26,007 nucleotides of DNA from an uncultured Lachnospiraceae bacterium (GTDB lineage Bacteria > Bacillota > Clostridia > Lachnospirales > Lachnospiraceae), in assembly GCA_946633495.1 (NCBI GenBank), contig CAMPAX010000007.1, forward strand, positions 1 to 26,007. Reading direction: 5' to 3'. The position numbers and the translations under genes are program-made. Each line of letters opens with the position of its first letter. The stretch's first letter is position 1. Positions 15,937 through 22,891 of the stretch are shown here, one piece after another. The notes beneath the pieces are model-generated. The model was not told the origin of the DNA. It saw nothing but the letters and a program-made list of their open reading frames with translations, and ran no database searches.

Positions 15937-16482
15937 CTACAGGTTTTTCTCTACAGCCTGGCGAACTTCTTTCATATCAACCGTAGGCTCAAAGCGTGCG
16001 ATCACCTTACCTTCACGGTCGATCAGGAATTTAGTGAAATTCCAGCGGATATAAGCCTTCTCACCGAATTTTTTATTGTTCATATCGGAAAACTTCTTCA
16101 ATGCCGCGCTTTTGATTCCTTTTCCAAAGCCCTCAAACGGTTTTTCGGTTGCAAGATATGCAAAGAGCGGATCTGCGGTGTCGCCGTTCACATCAATCTT
16201 GGAGAAACGCGGGAACTCGGTACCGAACTTCATGGTACAGAATTCATGGATCTCGCCATCATCTCCGGGCGCCTGATCTGCAAACTGATTACAGGGGAAA
16301 TCCAGAATCTCAAAACCTTTATCACGGAATTCCTTATACATTGCTTCCAGCGGATCATAATGAGGCGTAAAACCGCAGCCCGTAGCGGTATTCACGATCA
16401 AAAGAAGTTTCCCCTTATACTCCGAAAGACTTACTTCCTCACCCTGTCTGTTCTTTACGACGAAATCATACACTGTCTTCAT
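15937..16482 (-). CDS. Glutathione peroxidase family protein
   Basis: This 181-residue protein belongs to the glutathione peroxidase family, thiol peroxidases that in bacteria usually draw electrons from thioredoxin. The peroxidatic Cys36 is in TATGCGFT, a cysteine in place of selenocysteine. The Gln (FPCNQFADQAPG) and the Trp-Asn (RWNFTKFLID) of the catalytic tetrad are present, and the Cys in FPCNQF is in the position of a resolving cysteine in some family members. The ATG at 16482 has GAAAGGAG seven bases upstream; the frame stays open to 16581 but that extension is low-complexity and lacks a site. It is preceded by a consensus promoter and a striking inverted repeat. Confidence 0.93.
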   Translation of the reverse strand: MKTVYDFVVKNRQGEEVSLSEYKGKLLLIVNTATGCGFTPHYDPLEAMYKEFRDKGFEILDFPCNQFADQAPGDDGEIHEFCTMKFGTEFPRFSKIDVNGDTADPLFAYLATEKPFEGFGKGIKSAALKKFSDMNNKKFGEKAYIRWNFTKFLIDREGKVIARFEPTVDMKEVRQAVEKNL

Positions 16483-16608
16483 AACGTTACTCCTTTCATA
16501 AATACATACGTAACACTTTTCTTTTTCCGTTTTTATCATTCGAATCTCTAAAGGTACCGTAAAATACGCACAGGTAATCATTTCGTATTACTGATTTTGT
16601 ATTTTACT

Positions 16609-16634
16609 AAATTATATTGTACGCAACATAATTT
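16609..16634. promoter_or_regulatory. 26-bp inverted repeat over the gpx promoter, candidate operator
   Basis: The arms AAATTATATTG (16609-16619) and CAACATAATTT (16624-16634) pair at 10 of 11 positions around a four-base centre. The palindrome covers the -10 element and the spacer and touches the -35, the position expected for a repressor site. The TTG-N4-CAA core resembles MarR-type sites, and the AT-rich arms also recall Fur/PerR-type sites. The regulator is unknown. Confidence 0.6.
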
Positions 16635-16639
16635 GTCAA
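16611..16639 (-). promoter_or_regulatory. Consensus sigma-A promoter for glutathione peroxidase
   Basis: On the minus strand TTGACA (16634-16639) and TATAAT (16611-16616) are separated by exactly 17 bases: a full consensus promoter. It leaves a leader of about 120 bases that holds a weaker inverted repeat, GTAAT/ATTAC (16574-16591). Confidence 0.88.
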
Positions 16640-16644
16640 GTAAA

Positions 16645-16686
16645 AAATCAGTCCCGGTTAGATTTTTTTCTTTCCGGGACTGATTT
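16645..16686 (-). terminator. Strong intrinsic terminator after the S1-domain gene
   Basis: A perfect 13-base stem, AAATCAGTCCCGG and its complement, encloses a 16-base A/T-rich loop. On the minus strand the stem is followed by TTT and then AC. It begins eight bases after the stop codon and ends just before the gpx promoter. Confidence 0.85.
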
Positions 16687-16693
16687 GTCCTGA

Positions 16694-17401
16694 TCATTCC
16701 TCGATCTTTATATCCTTCAGCAGATCTGCAAGAGAGGTACCGATGGATTCCGACTTGGGAATCTCGATCTCTTCATCTGCAGCTTCCTCTTCCGCAGGAT
16801 TATCCAAAAGCGCTTTAATGGATAGTGAGAGTTTTCCATCCTTGATCTGGATCACCTTAACATCCACTTCCTGCCCTTCTTTCAGTACCACACCCGGATG
16901 TTTGATCCTGTTGTGGGCGATCTGCGAGACATGGACCAGACCGGACATTCCATCCGGAAGATCCACAAAAGCCCCGTAATCTTTCAAGGTACGTACCGTT
17001 CCATGGAATACCTCCCCAGGACGAACCTCAGAAATCTTTTTCTTTTTTCCTTCTTCCTGCCGTTCTCTGAGGATTTCCTTTGCGGAAAGAACCAGCTTAT
17101 CGCTGTCCATATCGGCTTCAATTACACGAACCTCCAACTCCTTCCCGAGGAAAGGATTGCAGTCCTCGATCCTCTCCAGGGATAACTTCGAGATCGGAAT
17201 AAATGCGCGGATGCCGTCAAAATCAGCAACCACCCCACCCTTTACGATACCGGTAACGGTAACCGTGATATTTTCCCCTGACGCTTTCAACTCTTCTGCC
17301 CGTCTCCATGCGATCAGCGTATCCGTATCATGCTCTCCGTCCCCCATCAGGCTGTAGGATTCTTCCAGCATTTTCTCAAAGTCTTTCATAGATTCTTCCA
17401 T
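16694..17401 (-). CDS. Protein with two S1 RNA-binding domains
   Basis: This 235-residue protein has two S1/OB-fold domains: the first around GIVKGGVVADFDGIRAFIP, the second around GTVRTLKDYGAFVDLPDG followed by SGLVHVSQIAHNRIKHP, then an acidic tail. The arrangement recalls a shortened ribosomal protein S1 or a general RNA-binding factor; the exact role is unknown. The ATG at 17401 has GGGAG seven bases upstream and is preferred over the ATG at 17437, which lacks a clear site. It follows the HD-kinase gene by 81 bases with no terminator seen between, and is closed by a strong terminator, so it is probably the last gene of that operon. Confidence 0.88.
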   Translation of the reverse strand: MEESMKDFEKMLEESYSLMGDGEHDTDTLIAWRRAEELKASGENITVTVTGIVKGGVVADFDGIRAFIPISKLSLERIEDCNPFLGKELEVRVIEADMDSDKLVLSAKEILRERQEEGKKKKISEVRPGEVFHGTVRTLKDYGAFVDLPDGMSGLVHVSQIAHNRIKHPGVVLKEGQEVDVKVIQIKDGKLSLSIKALLDNPAEEEAADEEIEIPKSESIGTSLADLLKDIKIEE

Positions 17402-17482
17402 AGTCTGTCTCCCTTTCTTCTCCTTGTCAAAAAACATTCCACAGGCTTTGAATAAATGATGTTGTACGTTGTTTTAAAAATC

Positions 17483-18961
17483 TTAAAATGCCAGCGTATC
17501 CAGTTTATCGGATAATAAAGCGACCTTATCGATACACCGCCCCAGTATCTTCTGGTCTTCCGTAGAGATCTTCGGAGACTTATGGATCTTATGGATCAGA
17601 CGAATGTAGCTGAGGAACTCAGCCTTCTCCGTCACTTCCTTCAGTTTCCCCATATCCTCTGTATTAAGATATTGTTTCAGAAAACATTCACAAAATCTCA
17701 TGGCATTCTGATAAGAGAATCCCATAAAATCCTCCACCACAGAGGGATCATCTTCTCCCAATACCACGTAGAAGTAATAAATGCCGCTGATATCCACGAT
17801 CGGATGTCCCACAGAGAGTCGGTCCATATCGATCAGAAGCGGCTCCCCGTTCTGCAGAAATACATTTCCGGTATGGAAATCTCCATGAACCAGAGTCTTC
17901 GTCTTGGGGATCGTGTCCAAAAGCCGAAGACACTTTTCCGCCAGAGCGTCATTCTCGTACGCGATTCCTCTTTTCACATAGCCCTTCAGTCTGTCCGAAG
18001 CATCCGGAAATCCCTCATCCTCGGAAACCTCGATGCCATGAATCGTCTTTGCCAGTTCCGCCATCAGCTTTGCGTAAAAATCGATCTGGCCGGAATTCCT
18101 CTGCATACATTCCGAGATCGTGTCCGAATCCACCAGCTCATACATGGATCCGTATAGTTTTCCGACAGATACGATCCCAAAGGAAATTGCAGTTGGGATC
18201 CCCATAATAAATGCTTTCCGTGCAAGGGCGATCTCATTTTCCACATCGCGATAGGTGTTGTTGTGATTGTATACCTTGATGATCAATTCATCATCATAAC
18301 GATATACTTCCCCCTTGGCTCCTCTTCCGAGCAGCTTGCATCCGTCGATGGAAACCTCTCTGTACTTTTTATACCTTGCCTTTTCAGAATCAAAGGTTCC
18401 CGGCCAGATGAAATTGATATGCTTGATCAGTTCCTTGAACGCACCCGTTTTGTTCAGCTGAAGCTCCACGATCTCGGCAATGCTCCGATAATACCAACGG
18501 TGTTCTTCCGGATCCTTCTGATGAAGAACCTTCCATAACTCCTCTCCCCGTTCGGAATAGATTCTTGCCAGAGATCTGATATTTGCGAGCTTATCGGCAA
18601 GCCAGAGCATCTGAACCCCGATATCGTTGCTGTTCTTCAGAACCTTCAGGGATTCTTCCTTTCTTTTTTTCCATGTGGCCGACCGGTCTTCCCCGGGATA
18701 ATCATTCTCGGTTTCCGATGCCACGATCATGGCCACCCGCTTGCCAAATCTTTTTTCTATATCCTGAAGGGTTCCTGATGTTTCCTCAAGGATATCATGA
18801 AGAATCCCGGCCGCCAGAATTTCCTGATCATCTGTCATGGTCGCAAGGATCTGGGCAACTTCCATGGGATGAAGAATGAACGGAACCCCTTTAAACTTAC
18901 GCACCTTTCCCTGATACATCACCGTTGCATAAACGATCGATTCTTCAAGCAAATTCATCAT
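17483..18961 (-). CDS. Fusion of RSH-like HD hydrolase domain and APH-type kinase domain
   Basis: This 492-residue cytoplasmic protein has two catalytic-looking modules. Residues 1-185 resemble the (p)ppGpp hydrolase domain of SpoT/Mesh1: the metal ligands H31 (FILHP), H55-D56 (GILHDILEE) and D123 (WLADKLANIR) are all present; the Glu-Asp pair after the HD reads Glu59-Glu60. Residues 200-490 resemble aminoglycoside phosphotransferase/choline kinase-fold enzymes: glycine loop GRGAKGEVY (212-220), Lys229, the Brenner motif HGDFHTGN (359-366) and the metal-binding IDMD (377-380). The kinase half resembles the family named TIGR02172. The substrates of both halves are unknown. The ATG (18961, or the adjacent 18958) has a GGTGGTGG stretch upstream and lies 16 bases after the acetolactate decarboxylase stop. 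Confidence 0.85.
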   Translation of the reverse strand: MMNLLEESIVYATVMYQGKVRKFKGVPFILHPMEVAQILATMTDDQEILAAGILHDILEETSGTLQDIEKRFGKRVAMIVASETENDYPGEDRSATWKKRKEESLKVLKNSNDIGVQMLWLADKLANIRSLARIYSERGEELWKVLHQKDPEEHRWYYRSIAEIVELQLNKTGAFKELIKHINFIWPGTFDSEKARYKKYREVSIDGCKLLGRGAKGEVYRYDDELIIKVYNHNNTYRDVENEIALARKAFIMGIPTAISFGIVSVGKLYGSMYELVDSDTISECMQRNSGQIDFYAKLMAELAKTIHGIEVSEDEGFPDASDRLKGYVKRGIAYENDALAEKCLRLLDTIPKTKTLVHGDFHTGNVFLQNGEPLLIDMDRLSVGHPIVDISGIYYFYVVLGEDDPSVVEDFMGFSYQNAMRFCECFLKQYLNTEDMGKLKEVTEKAEFLSYIRLIHKIHKSPKISTEDQKILGRCIDKVALLSDKLDTLAF

Positions 18962-18977
18962 GACTCATCCACCACCT

Positions 18978-19700
18978 TCAATCGCCCTTCTCAACCTTAT
19001 TGAGCTCATCCTCCGATACCGTCTTCAGAGAATAAGTATCAAATGCAGGATCTGTGGGAAGCTGGATCTCTATCCGGCTGATCTTATCCAGCCTTACATT
19101 TCCCTCTTTCAGGATCACATCGAAGACATGTCCGCCTTTCGTCCTGTCCTCGGAAATAAAATGCAGATGCCAGCCCGGCATATTGATCCCGTCCATATGG
19201 TCCGGATAATATACCCCGACCAAAGATCCCTTGATATTATCAAATACAAATGAAGTCTGATTCGAATCCAGAACCGTCTTCAGAGTGACATGGTGGGATC
19301 TGTATGGAGCTTCCGATCTGGCATCCACCTTTTCAAATAAACCATCGATCCGAATCACATGCATGCTGTTCAGTCCGAAGTGTTCTTCGATCCTGCGGGT
19401 AAGCTCCGTGCGGATCGACTGAATATTCGGCATATTCTCCAGCCGGAACTCTCTTTCACCGTGAAGCCGTGCAACTGCGGCAAAGGGAACACCTGCATTT
19501 TCATCCACCTCGATCACGGAACCGTCTTTCTGTGCCCTGTAACAATGGCCGTCCAGGACGATCATTTCACCGTTTACATCCTCATACGTACCAAGACCCG
19601 TATCTCCTTCGAGAAGCAGATCTCCTGCACGTGTCACTGCCCGGGAATAGCCCAGCGCAAGCGCCTGAAGGGTTGAAATCTGATACATCTTATTCTTCAA
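18978..19700 (-). CDS. budA: Acetolactate decarboxylase
   Basis: This enzyme converts (S)-2-acetolactate to (R)-acetoin and CO2 in the cytoplasm, drawing on the branched-chain amino acid precursor pool. The 240-residue product has the family zinc site in GWHLHFISEDRTKGGHV: H178, H180 and H191, with the expected spacing of two and eleven residues, and EGDTGLGTYEDVNGEM near the N-terminus. Translation probably starts at TTG (19700), which has GGAGG nine bases upstream; the next ATG (19688) is too far from that site. It lies between the symporter relative (30 bases away) and the HD-kinase fusion (16 bases). No acetolactate synthase or butanediol dehydrogenase gene is in the window. Confidence 0.94.
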   Translation of the reverse strand: MKNKMYQISTLQALALGYSRAVTRAGDLLLEGDTGLGTYEDVNGEMIVLDGHCYRAQKDGSVIEVDENAGVPFAAVARLHGEREFRLENMPNIQSIRTELTRRIEEHFGLNSMHVIRIDGLFEKVDARSEAPYRSHHVTLKTVLDSNQTSFVFDNIKGSLVGVYYPDHMDGINMPGWHLHFISEDRTKGGHVFDVILKEGNVRLDKISRIEIQLPTDPAFDTYSLKTVSEDELNKVEKGD

Positions 19701-19730
19701 TTCCGTATACCTCCGTAAGTATTATTTCGA

Positions 19731-21323
19731 TCAACCGTTACTGATGATCTGATCATCCATATCCAGTTCATACACCGTGATGATATCGCCTATGACATTT
19801 ACAATATTCAGCAGACCTCCGAAGAATGCTTCATAGATGAACGCGGCCGATATAAGCACATCGGCTCTCATAAAGTTCAGGATGATCAGCATGCCGATGA
19901 GAACAGAGCCCGGCTGATTTGGTGCACCAAGGGAAAGGTAGAAGACCAACACTCCGATCAGGAGCATATCCGTGATGTGGACTTCCGAATTTCCGGAGAA
20001 CATCATGATGATCGGGAGCAGTGTCAGAAAAAAACAGTTTCCGTCCAAATTGATCTCGGAAAGAACCGGTATATTTATCTCCAGCATCTTTCGATCCATC
20101 TTCCAGGTTTTGGCACAATATCGGATATTGTATGCCTCTGCATCGATCGCCGAACCGATCCGATAGTTCTCCAGGAGCAGCGGACCGATTTCCCTGATAA
20201 AGGATCGTACCGGTATCTTTTTTCTTGCCAGTCGGATCAAATAAAAGATCCCAAGCAATAAAAAGCTCACAAGAACCGTCGTGAGCACTTTCCCATAGAA
20301 AGAAAGCGCACCCATTCCCATACTCAACATCACGTCAAGGAATGCCAGAAATACAAAGAACGGCAGTCCGTACATTATGATAGTTAGAATTCTGGAGAAT
20401 AAAACATAGCATGTATCGATGGCCCGCTTCAGCCTGTCAAAGTATTTTCCGACGGTACATAATGCACTGGCAACCACCGTAGCGAGGATCAGCAGCGGGA
20501 AGGGCGATGTAACCATAAAGGGTGTGAAAATATCCGAGGGAATGAGCGTTGCAAGAGCCTCCTGAAATGACTCACTTACGCTCAGCGGACTGCGATGGTC
20601 AATACTCATGTTTGGTACGAGCCACATCACGATCCAGCTGATCACCAGAGCCATCAATATCGCGGACACCGAAGATACAATGATCGACTGGCGGATCTTT
20701 CTTACACTTGACCGTCGTCCCAATATGATGTAGGTGTCTGTCAGGTTCTTCAGATAAGAAATAAAGGTGACGGGAGCTCCCACCATCAAAAGCAGGTTTG
20801 CACTCCATTTCTCAAAAGGAAATATCACCCCGGATAAAATATAATGATTCTCCTCTTCCGAAAAAAAGCATCGAAGCAGTATATATACGATCACGGCGAG
20901 CAGAAATCCCAGGACACAGGGGATCAGTGTTCTCCCACAGCTATGCTTTATGGTGATCTGTATACTGTTGATCCCATTCACATAACTGTAATCCAGCTTT
21001 TCATTATAAGCTTTCAGGATCATGTCTTCCAAAGAAAGATCCTGCCCGTTAAAATCCGCCGGGATATACATCTCCCCTTCATACTCTATGACAATACTGG
21101 TGCTGCCCCAGTGTTTTTCTCTGCAGATCTTCAGAACCGGATCATCCTCTTTGGTCTGTTCTTCAATATTATGATAGATCGATTCAAAAACAAGCAGGGC
21201 TTCAGAACTGGCCGTTTTCGAAGCTTTATCGGTTTTAAGGATATTTACTACAAACTGCCGCCCTTGTTCAAAGTCCCGGGACATATTATTTATCCCGATG
21301 GACTCGATTATTTTCTTCCTCAT
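19731..21323 (-). CDS. Divergent dicarboxylate/amino acid:cation symporter relative with N-terminal soluble domain
   Basis: The 530-residue protein has two parts. Residues 1-130 are a soluble region with no clear assignment. Residues 133-515 are membrane-spanning and carry recognisable features of the DAACS (glutamate transporter) fold: SPFPLLILATVVASALCTVG, INLDGN (424-429) where typical members have NMDGT, GAPNQPGSVLIG (466-477) for hairpin 2, and NVIGD (509-513) for the substrate-binding helix 8. The serine-rich tip of hairpin 1 (SSS in typical members) reads RIGSAIDAEAYN here, so substrate and coupling may differ. The start at 21323 is uncertain: the site is poor, and M14 is an alternative. 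It heads the operon with budA and the HD-kinase gene, behind an extended -10 promoter. Confidence 0.78.
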   Translation of the reverse strand: MRKKIIESIGINNMSRDFEQGRQFVVNILKTDKASKTASSEALLVFESIYHNIEEQTKEDDPVLKICREKHWGSTSIVIEYEGEMYIPADFNGQDLSLEDMILKAYNEKLDYSYVNGINSIQITIKHSCGRTLIPCVLGFLLAVIVYILLRCFFSEEENHYILSGVIFPFEKWSANLLLMVGAPVTFISYLKNLTDTYIILGRRSSVRKIRQSIIVSSVSAILMALVISWIVMWLVPNMSIDHRSPLSVSESFQEALATLIPSDIFTPFMVTSPFPLLILATVVASALCTVGKYFDRLKRAIDTCYVLFSRILTIIMYGLPFFVFLAFLDVMLSMGMGALSFYGKVLTTVLVSFLLLGIFYLIRLARKKIPVRSFIREIGPLLLENYRIGSAIDAEAYNIRYCAKTWKMDRKMLEINIPVLSEINLDGNCFFLTLLPIIMMFSGNSEVHITDMLLIGVLVFYLSLGAPNQPGSVLIGMLIILNFMRADVLISAAFIYEAFFGGLLNIVNVIGDIITVYELDMDDQIISNG

Positions 21324-21389
21324 AAGCCCGGTTTCACCCCACGTATTCTCGTATTGAATAGCTTATGCCTTTGTTACCCCGGCATTATG

Positions 21390-21398
21390 ATTATAACA
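21390..21398 (-). promoter_or_regulatory. Extended -10 promoter for the symporter-budA operon
   Basis: The minus strand reads TGTTATAAT, an exact TGnTATAAT match, 67 bases before the symporter start. The -35 is weak. The leader can form ATGCC/GGCAT close to its 5' end. Confidence 0.55.
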
Positions 21399-21447
21399 TA
21401 GATAAAAAGAGCATGCTATCGTTTGTTGCATCTCATTCTATCAAAAT

Positions 21448-21477
21448 GCCGGGGGCAAAAGATATTTTGCCCCCGGC
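21448..21477 (-). terminator. Strong hairpin terminator downstream of the VOC genes
   Basis: A perfect 13-base stem GCCGGGGGCAAAA/TTTTGCCCCCGGC encloses a four-base loop. On the minus strand the stem is followed by ATTTTGATAG; on the plus strand by TGATTTTTT. It stands between the last VOC gene and the symporter promoter and could act in both directions. A smaller GCCC-rich hairpin (21487-21498) lies just before it on the minus strand. Confidence 0.8.
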
Positions 21478-21552
21478 TGATTTTTTGCCCCGACGGGCAT
21501 GTCACTCAGTCTTATAATTCGCCGGACTTTTCAAAACTTTGAATGATCCGGA

Positions 21553-21933
21553 TCATTCTTTATAATGCTGAACCAGATCAAATGCAAAACCGGACGGGGA
21601 AATCATCATAGCCGACTTATTCTTTTCGGTTTCTATGGTTCCCTTGGTTGCGGTATCGGGACGTTTGAATCCCATCTTGGTCAGTAGTTCAAAAGCCTCA
21701 TCAAAATCGTCCACATTCATACGGATGATCGTTCTGTCCTGAGCCATGCCCGGCACACCGGCAATATCGATATAAAATCCATTCGCGTCCTTCATCCTGA
21801 CGCTCGTTACTAAATTCTTTCCGGTATCAACCGTAGGAGCATGACGCTTTTCGAAGCCAAGTTCCTCAAAAAGCTTTATGATCTCCTCAGCATTCTGTGT
21901 AAGGATCATCGGGTTAAATGTTGTGATCTTCAT
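21553..21933 (-). CDS. VOC superfamily (glyoxalase-like) protein
   Basis: This 126-residue protein has the two beta-alpha-beta-beta-beta halves of the vicinal oxygen chelate superfamily: the first about residues 1-60, the second from RMNVDDFDEAFELLTKMGF to the end. The metal-binding His/Glu residues of glyoxalase I are not obvious, so it may bind rather than transform a ligand. AAGGAGG lies eight bases before the ATG. It shares near-identical core sequence (RMNVDDFDEA) with the next gene upstream, showing they are tandem duplicates. Function is unknown. Confidence 0.85.
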   Translation of the reverse strand: MKITTFNPMILTQNAEEIIKLFEELGFEKRHAPTVDTGKNLVTSVRMKDANGFYIDIAGVPGMAQDRTIIRMNVDDFDEAFELLTKMGFKRPDTATKGTIETEKNKSAMMISPSGFAFDLVQHYKE

Positions 21934-21994
21934 TTTCAGTTCCTCCTTCTTGTATTACCTTCACAATTTATAGCCGCTATCATATCAAAAGAAT

Positions 21995-22012
21995 TGTCAC
22001 AGAACTGTCACA
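21995..22012 (-). promoter_or_regulatory. Direct repeat TGTGACA with 11-bp period upstream of a VOC gene
   Basis: On the minus strand TGTGACA occurs twice, at 22006-22012 and 21995-22001, one helical turn apart. Direct heptamers with an 11-bp period are typical of OmpR/PhoB-class response regulator sites. A related GTGTGACAG occurs once upstream of the neighbouring VOC gene near 22466-22474. Weak evidence by itself. Confidence 0.3.
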
Positions 22013-22063
22013 CGGATCCATTGTCTGTTGTCTCTTTTGGATGATCGGGCCTCATCTTTGACC

Positions 22064-22447
22064 TTACTCCTCGTCCTTTTTAATGTGCTGAACCAGATTG
22101 ATCCCCAATCCGGATTCAGAGATTAAAAATGCAGATTTGGAGTATCCGGTTTCGACGGTTTTATCTCCGTAATAGTTTTTGAACCCGCGGTCTGTAAGCA
22201 GCTTATATGCCTCATCAAAATCGTCCACATTCATACGGATCGCAATCTTGTCCTTAGGCAGCGGGATCGACGGAGACGATATATCCAACGCAAATCCATT
22301 TGCATCCTTCATACGGATATCTTCCACCTTTAATTCTCCGATATCCTTCGGATTATGATTCTGTTGAAATCCCAATGCCTGAAACAACTCGATGATCGGC
22401 TTCGCATTATTCGTCATGATCTGCGGATTAAATGTTGTAATCTTCAT
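22064..22447 (-). CDS. VOC superfamily (glyoxalase-like) protein, second paralogue
   Basis: A 127-residue paralogue of the neighbouring VOC protein. Both begin MKITTFNP and share IRMKDANGF in the first half and AIRMNVDDFDEAYKLLTDRGF-type sequence in the second, ending with a similar LVQH tail. The ATG has AGGAGG six bases upstream. A gap of 130 bases separates it from the downstream paralogue; no terminator was recognised in the gap, so they may be co-transcribed. Function unknown. Confidence 0.85.
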   Translation of the reverse strand: MKITTFNPQIMTNNAKPIIELFQALGFQQNHNPKDIGELKVEDIRMKDANGFALDISSPSIPLPKDKIAIRMNVDDFDEAYKLLTDRGFKNYYGDKTVETGYSKSAFLISESGLGINLVQHIKKDEE

Positions 22448-22543
22448 AAAATACCTCCTGTTTGATCTGTCACACTTCTGCTCATATTCATATATGACAT
22501 AAGCGGATCATTCTTCTGAATACCCAAATTACAGTGACCGGTC

Positions 22544-22729
22544 TTAATCACGATCCTTTATATGCTGTGAAACAGACAGAATGAATCCGGATTCCGAAAC
22601 CATGATGTTGATCCTGGAAGATCCGGTGTCGATGGTTTCATTCGCTGCTTCATGTCTTGCTTTATGAAATCCGTGTGCTTCCAGGAATGCAACCGTCTCA
22701 TCAAGATCATCTACATTCATACGGATCAT
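22544..22729 (-). CDS. Half-length VOC paralogue (N-terminal half absent)
   Basis: This 61-residue frame, MIRMNVDDLDETVAF onward to SVSQHIKDRD, matches only the second half of the two neighbouring VOC proteins. Only about 160 bases separate it from the histidine kinase gene, and no remnant of the missing half was found there. The start at 22729 is chosen because GGAGAG lies six bases upstream and a probable -10 lies just before; the open frame to 22789 would run across that promoter. It could be a decaying duplicate, or a working half-domain that pairs with itself or a paralogue. Confidence 0.6.
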   Translation of the reverse strand: MIRMNVDDLDETVAFLEAHGFHKARHEAANETIDTGSSRINIMVSESGFILSVSQHIKDRD

Positions 22730-22752
22730 GGTCCACTCTCCGGTCCCCGATG

Positions 22753-22764
22753 TATATATAATAT
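22753..22764 (-). promoter_or_regulatory. Possible promoter for the VOC genes
   Basis: The minus strand reads TGATATTATATATA, containing a TGnTATTAT-like extended -10. Transcription from here would start just before the GGAGAG site of the half-length VOC gene. No clear -35. Confidence 0.35.
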
Positions 22765-22835
22765 CACACTTTAAAGAAAAGCACCACATTTATTCAATTT
22801 ACTGAACACTAATTTACCTTGAAACTGATATCGAG

Positions 22836-22861
22836 CTGAAACCGAACACGATCCGTTTCAG
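22836..22861 (-). terminator. Hairpin after the histidine kinase gene
   Basis: CTGAAAC and GTTTCAG form a seven-base stem around a 12-base loop, about 30 bases after the stop codon. There is no T tract, so it may not terminate by itself. Confidence 0.35.
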
Positions 22862-22891
22862 AAAGCAGAGAAAATCCAGTGACAGGCTGGA

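Noticed and set aside
15937..16581. Longer glutathione peroxidase start at 16581
   Set aside because: The extra 33 residues include low-complexity sequence and have no ribosome binding site; the ATG at 16482 has GAAAGGAG at proper spacing and matches family length.
17483..18961. Loss of a metal-binding histidine in the HD domain, because a Tyr stands at residue 16 where many RSH proteins have His
   Set aside because: Comparison with the Mesh1 sequence as I recall it places the metal ligands at the later HP, HD and LAD motifs, all present here; the earlier His is not a ligand.
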